A stretch of DNA of 64,000 nt from Modestobacter lapidis (GTDB lineage Bacteria; Actinomycetota; Actinomycetes; Mycobacteriales; Geodermatophilaceae), in assembly GCA_019779905.1 (NCBI GenBank), contig JABAKE010000015.1, positions 1-64,000 of the forward strand, given 5' to 3'. The notes beneath the pieces were generated by a model that worked only from the letters and a program-made list of their open reading frames with translations, did no database searches and was not told the origin of the DNA. Shown piece by piece: positions 1-6,679 of this stretch. The position numbers and the translations under genes are program-made. Position 1 is the stretch's first letter, and each line of letters opens with the position of its first letter.

Positions 1-802
1 CAGCGCCGGCACCGGTGGCCGGGTCGGCGAAGTCATCGACGTCGAGGTTGAGGACCACGTGCGGCTTCACCGTGCGCAGGAAGGGCAGGTTCCCCGAGGC
101 CAGCTGGTTGTCGCACAGCTGGACCAGGGCGTCGGCGTTCTGCTGGGCCCGGGTGCGGGTGTCCCCCTTCGGCCGATTGGCCTGCACGATCGACTCCAGT
201 GCGGCCTGGACCTTCTCGAAGCCCACGGTGTCCAGGTCGAACCGGCCACAGCCGCCCTCGGCGTGCCTGGCCAGGGTCAGCCGGCGGCTCTCGGTGGGGT
301 CGGGTTCGGGACCGTCGGGATCGAGGGCGGCCTCGTACAGCTGGACGACCTCGATCAGCCGGTCGTGCGGCTGCTCCGCGGCCACCATCGCCCACGCCTG
401 GTCGAACGGGGCCAGGTCGATGTCCTGCTCGGCGGCCGCCGCCAGCCGGTCCGGTCGCACCGCCTTTGCCACCACCGCCACCGCCTCGGCGGTCACCTCA
501 CCCGCGGCGAAGGCCGCCGCGACCGCGGGCAGGTGCTCCAGCGCCCGACCCGCGTGCACCAGCCGCGACGCCGCACCCGAGGACAGCCGGCCGTGCCCGC
601 GCAGCCAGGACTGCGTCGTCTTCAACCCGTCGTGCTCCGAGGCCTGGGTCAGCTCGCACTCCCGCACCGTGCGGGCCACCTCCGCCGCCACCCGGTTCTG
701 CAACACCAACAGCTCACCCAGCCGGTCGAGCAGCTGCGGCCCGAACATCGGCTTCAGGTCATCGGCCGCCAGCGCGTCCAGGGCCGAGGTCAACTCGCCC
801 AT
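1..802 (-). CDS. DUF222 (13E12-family) HNH endonuclease, N-terminal 267 residues, runs off the left edge
   Basis: Translating the minus strand from ATG 802 gives a protein beginning MGELTSALDALAADDLKP and continuing open to the window edge. It shows the helical DUF222 pattern (Q-L-L-D-R-L-G-E-L, then repeated A-E-V-A/T-A-E-A-V-A-V-V-A-K) and the family segment NLPFLRTVKPHVVLNLDVDD near residue 250. In complete members an HNH nuclease domain follows; here it lies outside the window, so the nuclease part is inferred. The start is set by GGGAGG 8 bases upstream. The gene sits directly behind a LexA-type operator and a good -35/-10 pair. In Mycobacterium tuberculosis several 13E12 genes are DNA-damage induced, so an SOS role fits. 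Confidence in the family is high; molecular function is inferred. Confidence 0.88.
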   Translation of the reverse strand, partial: MGELTSALDALAADDLKPMFGPQLLDRLGELLVLQNRVAAEVARTVRECELTQASEHDGLKTTQSWLRGHGRLSSGAASRLVHAGRALEHLPAVAAAFAAGEVTAEAVAVVAKAVRPDRLAAAAEQDIDLAPFDQAWAMVAAEQPHDRLIEVVQLYEAALDPDGPEPDPTESRRLTLARHAEGGCGRFDLDTVGFEKVQAALESIVQANRPKGDTRTRAQQNADALVQLCDNQLASGNLPFLRTVKPHVVLNLDVDDFADPATGAGA

Positions 803-819
803 GACACCTCCCGCAGCGC

Positions 820-835
820 TCGAACTGGTGTTCGA
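820..835 (-). promoter_or_regulatory. LexA/SOS box
   Basis: The sequence TCGAACTGGTGTTCGA is a perfect match to the mycobacterial SOS box TCGAAC-N4-GTTCGA. It lies 17 bases upstream of the endonuclease start codon and abuts the -10 hexamer, so bound LexA would cover the transcription start. Confidence 0.9.
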
Positions 836-864
836 AGTCTATCGCCGGCGGACTGTGGTCGCAA
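836..864 (-). promoter_or_regulatory. promoter of the DUF222 endonuclease
   Basis: Read on the minus strand there is TTGCGA (859-864), a 17-base spacer and TAGACT (836-841). Spacing and hexamers fit a housekeeping-type actinobacterial promoter, and the LexA box begins at the next base. Confidence 0.6.
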
Positions 865-939
865 GGCGAAAACGCTGGTCACAGGCGGGTTCCGTTGCGC
901 CCGCGGCCGCTGAACCGCAGTGGACGACGGCAGACGCGC

Positions 940-1170
940 TCAGCGGTGGGTGCGGTACCGCAACAGGACGACGCCGCTGCCGAACCGGCGTTCCTCGGTC
1001 AGCTCGAGATCCAGCCGCAGCCCGGCCGGCAGCCATGGCGTGCCGCCGCCCACCACCACCGGGACGACGAACACCGAGCACTCGTCCACCAGCCCGGCGT
1101 GCAGCGCTGCGGCCGCCAGGGCCGGCCCGCCCAGGCCGACGTCGCGCTCGGACCGGTCCACCAGCTGGCC
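940..1170 (-). pseudogene. C-terminal remnant of a RibD_C/dihydrofolate-reductase-like protein
   Basis: The minus strand encodes about 75 residues with the C-terminal signature of the RibD_C family: DVGLGGPALAAAALHAGLVDE, then FVVPVVVGGGTPWLP, then RRFGSGVVLLRYR and a TGA stop at 940. Complete members are roughly 180-200 residues. The N-terminal two thirds, with the nucleotide-binding part, are absent: homology stops where a hairpin (1171-1191) and the neighbouring regulator begin. No good ribosome site precedes the possible GTG at 1161. I read it as a truncated remnant. A functional short protein is unlikely but not excluded. Confidence 0.7.
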
Positions 1171-1191
1171 GCACCGCCGCGGGGGCGGTGC
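1171..1191. repeat. inverted repeat GCACCGCC-N5-GGCGGTGC
   Basis: An 8-base perfect inverted repeat with a 5-base loop lies between the truncated reductase remnant and the OhrR-like gene, 18 bases before its start codon. It could be an autoregulatory operator or a simple hairpin at the deletion junction. Confidence 0.45.
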
Positions 1192-1208
1192 GTGGGTACC
1201 GTTCGCCC

Positions 1209-1700
1209 ATGTCGTCGGATCAGGCCGCGGAGCTGCTGGACGCCGATCCCCTGGCGCTGGAGCGGCAGGTCTGCTTCGCCCTGTCGGTGGCGGCTCGCAA
1301 CGTGGTCGCCGTCTACCGGCCGTTGCTCGAACCGATGGGGCTCACTCACCCCCAGTACCTGGTCATGCTGGCGCTCTGGCAGCACGGCCCGGTCTCGGTC
1401 AAGGACCTCAGCCGGCTGCTGCAGCTCGACCCCGGCACCCTCTCGCCACTGGTCAAGCGACTGGAGGCGGCCGGCCTGGTCCGCCGGGAGCGCGATCCCC
1501 GCGACGAGCGGTCGCTGGCCATCTCGCTGACCGACGCCGGGCGGGCGCTGCGCGAGCGGGCCGAGCGCATCCCGGCCGGGATCGTCGACCGGCTGGGGAT
1601 GGACCTGGCGGAGCTGCGGCTGCTGCACCAGTCGCTCACCGAGGTGATCGCGGCGTCCCAGCAGGCGCTCGACCGTCAGCCCGGCGCACGTGGCGACTGA
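1209..1700 (+). CDS. OhrR-like MarR-family redox regulator
   Basis: This 163-residue protein has the OhrR layout: a conserved N-terminal segment QVCFALS with Cys22 at the position of the peroxide-sensing cysteine of OhrR proteins, Y-R-P-L-L-E-P-M-G-L-T-H-P-Q-Y, and a winged helix at about residues 55-100 ending R-R-E-R-D-P-R-D-E-R-S. Family members repress an ohr peroxidase gene until the cysteine is oxidised by organic hydroperoxide. No ohr gene is visible nearby, so the target is unknown. ATG 1209 matches the family N-terminus, though no strong ribosome site precedes it. An inverted repeat lies 18 bases upstream. The subfamily call rests on Cys22 and flanking residues; plain MarR is the fallback. 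Confidence 0.85.
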   Translation: MSSDQAAELLDADPLALERQVCFALSVAARNVVAVYRPLLEPMGLTHPQYLVMLALWQHGPVSVKDLSRLLQLDPGTLSPLVKRLEAAGLVRRERDPRDERSLAISLTDAGRALRERAERIPAGIVDRLGMDLAELRLLHQSLTEVIAASQQALDRQPGARGD

Positions 1701-1712
1701 CCTCACAGGCCG

Positions 1713-1739
1713 TTGGTGCCCCAATCGTTTGTGCACCAA
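1713..1739. repeat. inverted repeat TTGGTGC-N13-GCACCAA
   Basis: Perfect 7-base arms with a 13-base loop lie 12 bases after the OhrR-like stop codon and 45 bases before the DUF5313 start. It could be a weak terminator for the first gene or an operator for the second. The two roles cannot be separated by inspection. Confidence 0.45.
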
Positions 1740-1784
1740 GCGATGCTCGGCCACCATGGGGATGTGCTGACGGAGAGGCTGGCG

Positions 1785-2246
1785 ATGGCGACCGACACGG
1801 CTGCTCAGGACGACGGGGACGTGGCGGCGCGGCACCGGCCCGGCCCGCTCCGCTGGTTCTGGTATGCCCTCGGCGGCGGCCTGCCCGAACGCCACTCCGC
1901 GTGGGTGCTGCACGACACCACCACCGCGACGTGGGGTTACCGGCACGTGCTGCGCGCCACGGTGCAGATGCTGGTCCCGATCGTGCTGGTCCTGGTTCTC
2001 GTCCCGGGACCGTTCTGGATCCGTGGCATGGCCGCGCTCGGCGGCCTGCTGCTCGGTCTCATCTTCTCCATCGCCTACATGCCCGAGACGACCGAGAACC
2101 GGGTGAAGAAGGCCGGCTACCCGGCGGGCACCGCGCAGGCCGTCCGCGACCGGGCGGCCGTGGGCCGCGACGCTGCGGTGTCCGACAAGCGCCGTGCCGC
2201 CGCAGCGAAGCGGGCGGCCCGCTACCGCGCCCGCCAGGGGCGCTGA
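1785..2246 (+). CDS. DUF5313 family small membrane protein
   Basis: This 153-residue protein carries the DUF5313 pattern, an N-terminal block L-R-W-F-W-Y-A-L-G-G-G-L-P-E-R followed by W-V-L-H-D-T-T, then two hydrophobic segments at about residues 57-75 and 80-98. The tail is rich in Ala, Arg and Lys and probably cytoplasmic. The family is common in actinobacteria and has no known function. ATG 1785 is chosen because GGAGAGG lies just upstream; earlier in-frame starts lack a ribosome site and would add residues not typical of the family. The gene follows the OhrR-like gene on the same strand but is separated by 84 bases and an inverted repeat. Confidence 0.75.
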   Translation: MATDTAAQDDGDVAARHRPGPLRWFWYALGGGLPERHSAWVLHDTTTATWGYRHVLRATVQMLVPIVLVLVLVPGPFWIRGMAALGGLLLGLIFSIAYMPETTENRVKKAGYPAGTAQAVRDRAAVGRDAAVSDKRRAAAAKRAARYRARQGR

Positions 2247-2380
2247 CCTGAGCTCCACCAGGCGGGGGCGTCGAGCTCGGCGCAGGCTGACCCGGTGCGC
2301 GCGTACCCCTGCCCCGGCGAGCCGTCCGATCTGCGCGAGGCCGGGCCGCCGCCCCCGGGCGCCGGAGGAGGTGGGCCGGG

Positions 2381-3370
2381 ATGAGCCGGCTGCGGGTCGG
2401 CTGCGTCGGCACCGGCTTCATCGCCGGCCGCCACCTCGGTGCGCTGTCCGGTCTCGACGACGTGGAGATCGTGGCCGTGGCCGACTCCCTCCCCGGTCGC
2501 GCCGAGGAGGTCGCCGCCCGGTACGGGGCCCGTGCGTACCCGGACGGCGCGGCGCTGCTGGACACGGAGGAGCTGGACGCCGTGTGGTTCTGCGTCCCGC
2601 CGTTCGCCCACGGCCCGCTCGAGACGGCGGCCCTCGCACGGCGGCTGCCCTTCTTCGTCGAGAAGCCGTTGGCCCTCGATCTCGGCACCGCCCGGGAGGT
2701 CGCGCGCGGTGTCCGCGAGACCGGAGTGGTGACCGCGGTGGGCTACCACTGGCGGCACCTGGATCTGGTCGCCCGCGCCGCGGAGCTGCTGCGGGACGCC
2801 CCACCGCAGCTGGTGACGGGGCACTGGCTGGACCGGACGCCGGCGGCACCGTGGTGGTCCCGGCGGAACGGGTCCGGGGGGCAGGTGCTGGAGCAGACCA
2901 CGCACCTGTTCGACCTGGCCCGGCACCTCGTCGGCGAGGTGGCGACGGTCTCCTCGGGCGAGGTCACCAGGCCGCGGCAGGGCTTCCCGTCGGCGGACGC
3001 GCCCACCGCCGCCACCGCCCTGCTCGGCTTCGCCTCCGGAGCGGTGGGCACCATCTCCTCCACGAGCGCCCTCGGCTGGCGGCACGCGGTGGGGCTGCAG
3101 CTCCTCGGGGCCGGGCTCGTCGTCGAGCTCGGTGAACGCAGCCTGACCGACCACGAGCTCCGCGTCAGCACCGTCGACGGTGCGCAGGTGACCGTCTCCG
3201 ACGAGGACCCCATCGCCCGCGAGGACCGCGAGTTCCTCGCCGCGGTGCGGGGTGGGACGCCGGTGCAGGTGCCGTACGAGGAGGCCCTGCGCACGCACGC
3301 GCTGGCCTGGGCGGCCGATCTGTCCGCGCGGGAGGGGCGGCCGGTGCGGCCCGACGAGGAGCTGTCATGA
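2381..3370 (+). CDS. Gfo/Idh/MocA family NAD(P)-dependent oxidoreductase
   Basis: A 329-residue protein with an N-terminal Rossmann fold (V-G-C-V-G-T-G-F-I-A-G at residues 6-16) and the family hallmark E-K-P-L-A-L at about 92-97, whose lysine is part of the catalytic set. A histidine-containing segment (T-H-L-F-D-L-A) near residue 177 fits the C-terminal sheet domain. Members oxidise or reduce sugars, inositols and related cyclic alcohols. ATG 2381 follows GGAGGAGG. The stop overlaps the next start (ATGA), so the two dehydrogenases are translationally coupled, and a glycosyltransferase follows. A role in tailoring a sugar or cyclitol is likely; the substrate is unknown. Confidence 0.88.
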   Translation: MSRLRVGCVGTGFIAGRHLGALSGLDDVEIVAVADSLPGRAEEVAARYGARAYPDGAALLDTEELDAVWFCVPPFAHGPLETAALARRLPFFVEKPLALDLGTAREVARGVRETGVVTAVGYHWRHLDLVARAAELLRDAPPQLVTGHWLDRTPAAPWWSRRNGSGGQVLEQTTHLFDLARHLVGEVATVSSGEVTRPRQGFPSADAPTAATALLGFASGAVGTISSTSALGWRHAVGLQLLGAGLVVELGERSLTDHELRVSTVDGAQVTVSDEDPIAREDREFLAAVRGGTPVQVPYEEALRTHALAWAADLSAREGRPVRPDEELS

Positions 3371-4470
3371 ACGGACGTCCGGTCCGGAGCATCGGCGTGA
3401 CCGCCCCCGGTCGGCCCGCGATGCTCGACGACGTCGAACCCGAACCCGGACCGGGTCAGGCGTGGGTGACCACCGAGTGGACCGGCATCAGCGCGGGCAC
3501 GGAGGTGGCGCTGGTCCGCGGTACCGACCCCCAGCACCGGCTGAGCTGGGACGCCGACCGGCGATCGTTCCGCCCCGGCGGCAGGCCGGCCGGGTACCCG
3601 ATCCCCAGGCTCGGGTACATGGAGGTCGGGCTGGTCACCGAGAGCCGCGCCGACGTCCTGGCCGAGGGGTCGCGCGTCGCCATGGCGTACGGCCACCGCA
3701 CCGGCCGGTGCGCCGATCCGGGCACGACCCCGGTAGTGCCGGTACCCGACGACCTCGACCCGCTCCTGGGGGTGTACCTCGCCCAGATGGGGCCGATCTG
3801 CGTCAACGGCCTGCTGCACGCCGCGGCCGATCTCGCGGGGCCCGGTGCACCCGTCGGCGCCGGGGTGCAGAACCGGCACGTGCTCGTGACCGGGGCAGGG
3901 GTGATCGGCCTGCTCAGCGCGCTGCTGGCCGTGCGGCACGGCGCGGCCGCCGTCCTCGTCGCCGAGCCCTCGCCGGAACGCCGAGCGGTGGCGGCCGCCC
4001 TGGGGCTCGACACGGTGGACGACGCCGACGGCGCCGCCTGGGAGGCCGTCAAGGAGGGATGGCGGCATGGGCCCGGCGACCACGGCGCCGACGTGGTGCT
4101 GCAGTGCCGCGGCCATGACGTCGCGCTGGCCACCGCGCTGAAGTCGCTCCGGCCGCAGGGCACGGTGGTCGACCTCGGCTTCTACCAGGGTGGCGCCCCG
4201 GCGGTCCGCCTCGGCGAGGAGTTCCACCACAACGGGCTGGCGATCGTCTGTGCGCAGATCGGCCGCGTTCCGCGGGGGATGGCGGGCAGCTGGTCCCGTG
4301 CGGCGCTGGCCGCCGTGACCCTGGACCTGCTGCGCGAACGGGGTACCGACATCCGCGCCCACCTGGTCACCGACGTCGTCCCCTTCGAGCAGGGCCCCGA
4401 GCTGCTGGCCGACCTCGCTGCCCGCCGGCGGGGCACGGTGCAGGCCGTGCTGCGGGTGCAGAGTGGCTGA
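3367..4470 (+). CDS. medium-chain dehydrogenase-like oxidoreductase without the usual catalytic zinc cysteine
   Basis: This 367-residue protein has an MDR architecture: N-terminal GroES-like part, then a Rossmann fold with V-T-G-A-G-V-I-G-L-L at about 177-186 and a C-terminal Q-A-V-L-R-V ending. At the place where zinc alcohol dehydrogenases carry C-G-I-C the sequence reads T-G-I-S-A-G-T-E, as in BchC-like and other zinc-less or atypical MDR proteins. The start overlaps the preceding oxidoreductase stop by four bases. Two dehydrogenases followed by a GT4 enzyme suggest they act on the same sugar-like intermediate, perhaps by an oxidise-then-reduce epimerisation. That pathway is inference. Confidence 0.8.
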   Translation: MNGRPVRSIGVTAPGRPAMLDDVEPEPGPGQAWVTTEWTGISAGTEVALVRGTDPQHRLSWDADRRSFRPGGRPAGYPIPRLGYMEVGLVTESRADVLAEGSRVAMAYGHRTGRCADPGTTPVVPVPDDLDPLLGVYLAQMGPICVNGLLHAAADLAGPGAPVGAGVQNRHVLVTGAGVIGLLSALLAVRHGAAAVLVAEPSPERRAVAAALGLDTVDDADGAAWEAVKEGWRHGPGDHGADVVLQCRGHDVALATALKSLRPQGTVVDLGFYQGGAPAVRLGEEFHHNGLAIVCAQIGRVPRGMAGSWSRAALAAVTLDLLRERGTDIRAHLVTDVVPFEQGPELLADLAARRRGTVQAVLRVQSG

Positions 4471-4567
4471 CCCCGAGGGCGTCCGTGTTGCGGAGCGCGG
4501 TACCGGCTGCCAGCGTCGGCGGTCTGCGGCCGCGTCGAGGGGGTTCGGCGGCGGACAGGAGGCCGGC

Positions 4568-5707
4568 ATGGACACCGGAGTGCCCGGAGGCGGGCGGCGC
4601 CCGTCCGTCTGCCTCTACACGCCGTCGGTCGACCCGTCCGGGATGGGCTCGCACATGCTCGACCTGGCGGTGGAGTTCCTGCCGGGCGCCGACGTCTCGG
4701 TGCTGTGCTGGGGCACGGCGAGCGGCCGACGGGTGCTGGACCGCGCGGCGGCGGCAGGCGCGGTCGCGCACGCCCTGCCGCACCCCCGCGACCCGGCGTT
4801 CGTCGACTCGATCGTGGCCTTCCTCGCCGACCACCCCGCCGACGTGTTCCACATCCACGTGGGCAGCGGCCGGGAGAACTTCGACGGTGCCCGTGCGGCG
4901 CGCCGGGCCGGGGTGCCGGCCGTCGTGCAGACCCAGCACCAGCCGTGGCTGTTCCGCGCCCCGTGCAAACGGGCCGCCTTCTTCCGGGGCATCGCGGCGG
5001 TCGACCGGCTCATCACGGTGTCCTGGGGCGAGCAGCGCACCTACGAGGGGGTCGGCGTGCCCTCGTCCCGGATCGTCACCGTGCAGAACGGCATCGTCCC
5101 GCGCGGGCCCGGGCCGGGCCGGGCCGCGGCCCGCGCCGAGCTGGGGCTCGGCGCCGACCAGCTGGTCGTGATGAACGTCGGCCGTCTGGTGCGGCAGAAG
5201 GGCCAGGACCTCCTCGTCGAGGCGCTGCCCGGGCTCGCGGCCCGGTTCCCCGCGCTGGCGGTGGTCGTCATCGGCGGGGGCTCCCTGCGGGACCGGCTGG
5301 CCCGGCAGGCCGCCGAGCTCGGCGTCGCCGACCACCTGCACCTGACCGGGCACCGGACGGATGCCCGGATGCTGCTGGACGCCGCGGACGTCTTCGCGCT
5401 GCCGTCGCGGCAGGAGGGATTGCCCCTCGCGGCCCTGGAGGCCATGGACGTCGGGCTCCCGGTCGTCGGCACCGACGTCATCGGCACCGCCGAGGTGGTC
5501 GTGGACGGCGAGACGGGCACTCTCGTGCGGTCGGGCAACGCGGGCGCGCTGGCCGACGCGCTGGCCGGCCTCCTCGCCGATTCCCGGCTGCGGATGAGGT
5601 ACGGCGGGGCGGGGCGACGCCGGTACCTGGCGGAGTTCACGGCGAAGCGCATGGCCGCGGAGACGTTCGCGGTGTACGAGGACGTCCTGGCCGGAACCCG
5701 GGGCTGA
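4568..5707 (+). CDS. GT4 family glycosyltransferase
   Basis: A 379-residue retaining glycosyltransferase of the GT-B fold. The N-terminal half contains P-S-G-M-G-S-H and D-V-F-H-I-H-V-G (acceptor-side domain); the C-terminal half has N-V-G-R-L-V-R-Q-K-G-Q-D and the donor motif S-R-Q-E-G-L-P-L-A-A-L-E-A (E-x7-E type) near residue 283. ATG 4568 is preferred because AGGAGG lies 5 bases upstream. A GTG at 4463 overlapping the previous gene is in frame, but the extra 35 residues look non-conserved. It closes the oxidoreductase cassette and probably transfers the sugar that cassette makes. The product is unknown. A GC-rich hairpin 64 bases downstream may end the transcript. Confidence 0.88.
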   Translation: MDTGVPGGGRRPSVCLYTPSVDPSGMGSHMLDLAVEFLPGADVSVLCWGTASGRRVLDRAAAAGAVAHALPHPRDPAFVDSIVAFLADHPADVFHIHVGSGRENFDGARAARRAGVPAVVQTQHQPWLFRAPCKRAAFFRGIAAVDRLITVSWGEQRTYEGVGVPSSRIVTVQNGIVPRGPGPGRAAARAELGLGADQLVVMNVGRLVRQKGQDLLVEALPGLAARFPALAVVVIGGGSLRDRLARQAAELGVADHLHLTGHRTDARMLLDAADVFALPSRQEGLPLAALEAMDVGLPVVGTDVIGTAEVVVDGETGTLVRSGNAGALADALAGLLADSRLRMRYGGAGRRRYLAEFTAKRMAAETFAVYEDVLAGTRG

Positions 5708-5770
5708 CCCCGGCCCATCCGACGAGCCCGGTGGCCCGGCCGCCGATCGACGTCTCGACGCAGGGTCGGT

Positions 5771-5790
5771 CGCGCGCCGGAAAGCGCGCG
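5771..5790 (+). terminator. hairpin downstream of the glycosyltransferase
   Basis: CGCGCGC, a 6-base loop and GCGCGCG form a perfect 7-bp stem. No T-run follows, as is usual for GC-rich actinobacterial terminators, so the call is tentative. Confidence 0.4.
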
Positions 5791-5802
5791 CCGGGAGCGG
5801 CC

Positions 5803-5836
5803 GGAAATGGTCATGGGGATGCCGCGCGCCATTTCC
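5803..5836. promoter_or_regulatory. operator-like dyad GGAAATGG-N18-CCATTTCC
   Basis: Perfect 8-base arms (5803-5810 and 5829-5836) end exactly at the base before the -35 hexamer of the strong promoter that drives the DksA-like transcript. The position fits an activator site. In a GC-rich background such an A/T-containing dyad stands out. Confidence 0.45.
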
Positions 5837-5866
5837 CTGACAACTGTCCCGGTCGTGGGCTATGGT
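5837..5866 (+). promoter_or_regulatory. promoter for the DksA-like gene and its leader
   Basis: CTGACA (5837-5842), an 18-base spacer and TATGGT (5861-5866) form a sigma-70-like promoter. Transcription would start near 5873, giving about 320 bases of leader before the DksA-like start codon. Confidence 0.55.
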
Positions 5867-5914
5867 GCTGGTGTGCGGCAAACGATGCCGTTCGGCGAGG
5901 AGGAGGTGGGTTCG

Positions 5915-6115
5915 TTGCGTGCACGTACGCCGAGCGAGCTCCATCTGACCTCGCCCGCCGCCGCCGGGCCCGTTCCGACGGTGTCGTCCCGCACGCCGCT
6001 GGTCCTCCCCGGAGCCGCGCTGCTGGCGCTGGCCATGAGCCTGCGCGCCCGAGGGTTACGTGGCCTGGACTTTCTTCGCCGCAGCGTCGACCGGGCTCCG
6101 CCGACCGTCTCCTGA
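5915..6115 (+). CDS. short leader ORF (66 residues) upstream of the DksA-like gene
   Basis: TTG 5915 lies 8 bases after a near-perfect AGGAGG ribosome site and opens a 66-residue frame ending TGA 6115. The peptide has a basic N-terminus (LRART), a hydrophobic patch L-V-L-P-G-A-A-L-L-A-L-A-M near residues 30-42 and an arginine-rich end. I recognise no family. The frame stays open upstream to 5807, but the promoter and ribosome site argue for the short form. It sits inside the long leader and is followed by a terminator-like hairpin just before the DksA-like gene, as in leader-peptide attenuators. Whether it is translated is unknown. Confidence 0.4.
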   Translation: MRARTPSELHLTSPAAAGPVPTVSSRTPLVLPGAALLALAMSLRARGLRGLDFLRRSVDRAPPTVS

Positions 6116-6138
6116 CCCCGCCGGGTCACAGCCTTCCC

Positions 6139-6180
6139 AGACGCGTCGCCAACTGGCAGACGCGTCTTCGTTGCTTTCGT
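6139..6180 (+). terminator. terminator-like hairpin just before the DksA-like gene
   Basis: AGACGCGTC (6139-6147), an 11-base loop and GACGCGTCT (6159-6167) form a perfect 9-bp stem, followed by the relatively T-rich TCGTTGCTTTCGT. The DksA-like ribosome site begins at 6181, so this would be an attenuator and not an end-of-gene terminator. Confidence 0.5.
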
Positions 6181-6192
6181 CAGGAGATCGAC

Positions 6193-6525
6193 ATGTCCGT
6201 CATCAGCCATGCCCCGAATTCGTCCGCGACCGTTTCGAACCCGTCCTGGGCGCCATTCCGAGTGATGTTGAACGACCAGCGCTCCGCGTGCGCGGAAGAG
6301 CTGGCGCAGTTGCGCGAGGCGTTGTTGGGGAATGGCTCGGACACGGTGATGCTGGCGCGCCGGGCGAGCATCGAGGCCACGCTCGAGCAGGTCGATGCCG
6401 CGCTGGCCCGCATCGACGCCGGCACCTACGGCGCCTGTGTGCACTGCGCGGTGGCGATGCCCGTCGAGAGGCTCGAGTTGCGGCCGTTCGCCGCTGCCTG
6501 CGTCCCCTGCAGCGCCGCACGCTGA
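6193..6525 (+). CDS. TraR/DksA-family C4 zinc-finger protein
   Basis: A 110-residue protein: a helical N-terminal part that would form the coiled coil (about residues 28-75), then G-T-Y-G-A-C-V-H-C and A-A-C-V-P-C, giving two C-x2-C pairs about 20 residues apart, the TraR/DksA zinc finger. Such proteins bind the RNA polymerase secondary channel or are small stress proteins of unknown target. The acidic D-x-x-D-A tip of E. coli DksA is not obvious, so direct DksA equivalence is not claimed. ATG 6193 follows CAGGAG. The upstream leader suggests conditional expression, and two GC-rich hairpins follow the stop. Confidence 0.85.
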   Translation: MSVISHAPNSSATVSNPSWAPFRVMLNDQRSACAEELAQLREALLGNGSDTVMLARRASIEATLEQVDAALARIDAGTYGACVHCAVAMPVERLELRPFAAACVPCSAAR

Positions 6526-6532
6526 TCGTCTC

Positions 6533-6553
6533 GACCCGGCGCTGACCCGGGTC
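6533..6553 (+). terminator. hairpin after the DksA-like gene
   Basis: GACCCGG, a 7-base loop and CCGGGTC lie 7 bases after the stop codon. The stem is perfect; no T-run follows. Confidence 0.45.
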
Positions 6554-6573
6554 GCTCGCGCCTGCACATGTTC

Positions 6574-6595
6574 GGGCACGCGTGTCCGCGTGCCC
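6574..6595 (+). terminator. second hairpin after the DksA-like gene
   Basis: GGGCACGC-GTGTCC-GCGTGCCC forms a perfect 8-bp stem with a 6-base loop, followed by GTCTGCTGCTG. It may act together with the hairpin at 6533-6553. Confidence 0.45.
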
Positions 6596-6679
6596 GTCTG
6601 CTGCTGTCCCGGGGAGGAGCCACCCGGCCCGGCGCGCCGCTGGCCCTGCGGGAGGCGGCCCCGAACGGAGGTCTTCGAG

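Noticed and set aside
4463-4567. Earlier GTG start for the GT4 gene overlapping the MDR stop
   Set aside because: No ribosome site and non-conserved Arg/Gly-rich residues, while ATG 4568 has AGGAGG.
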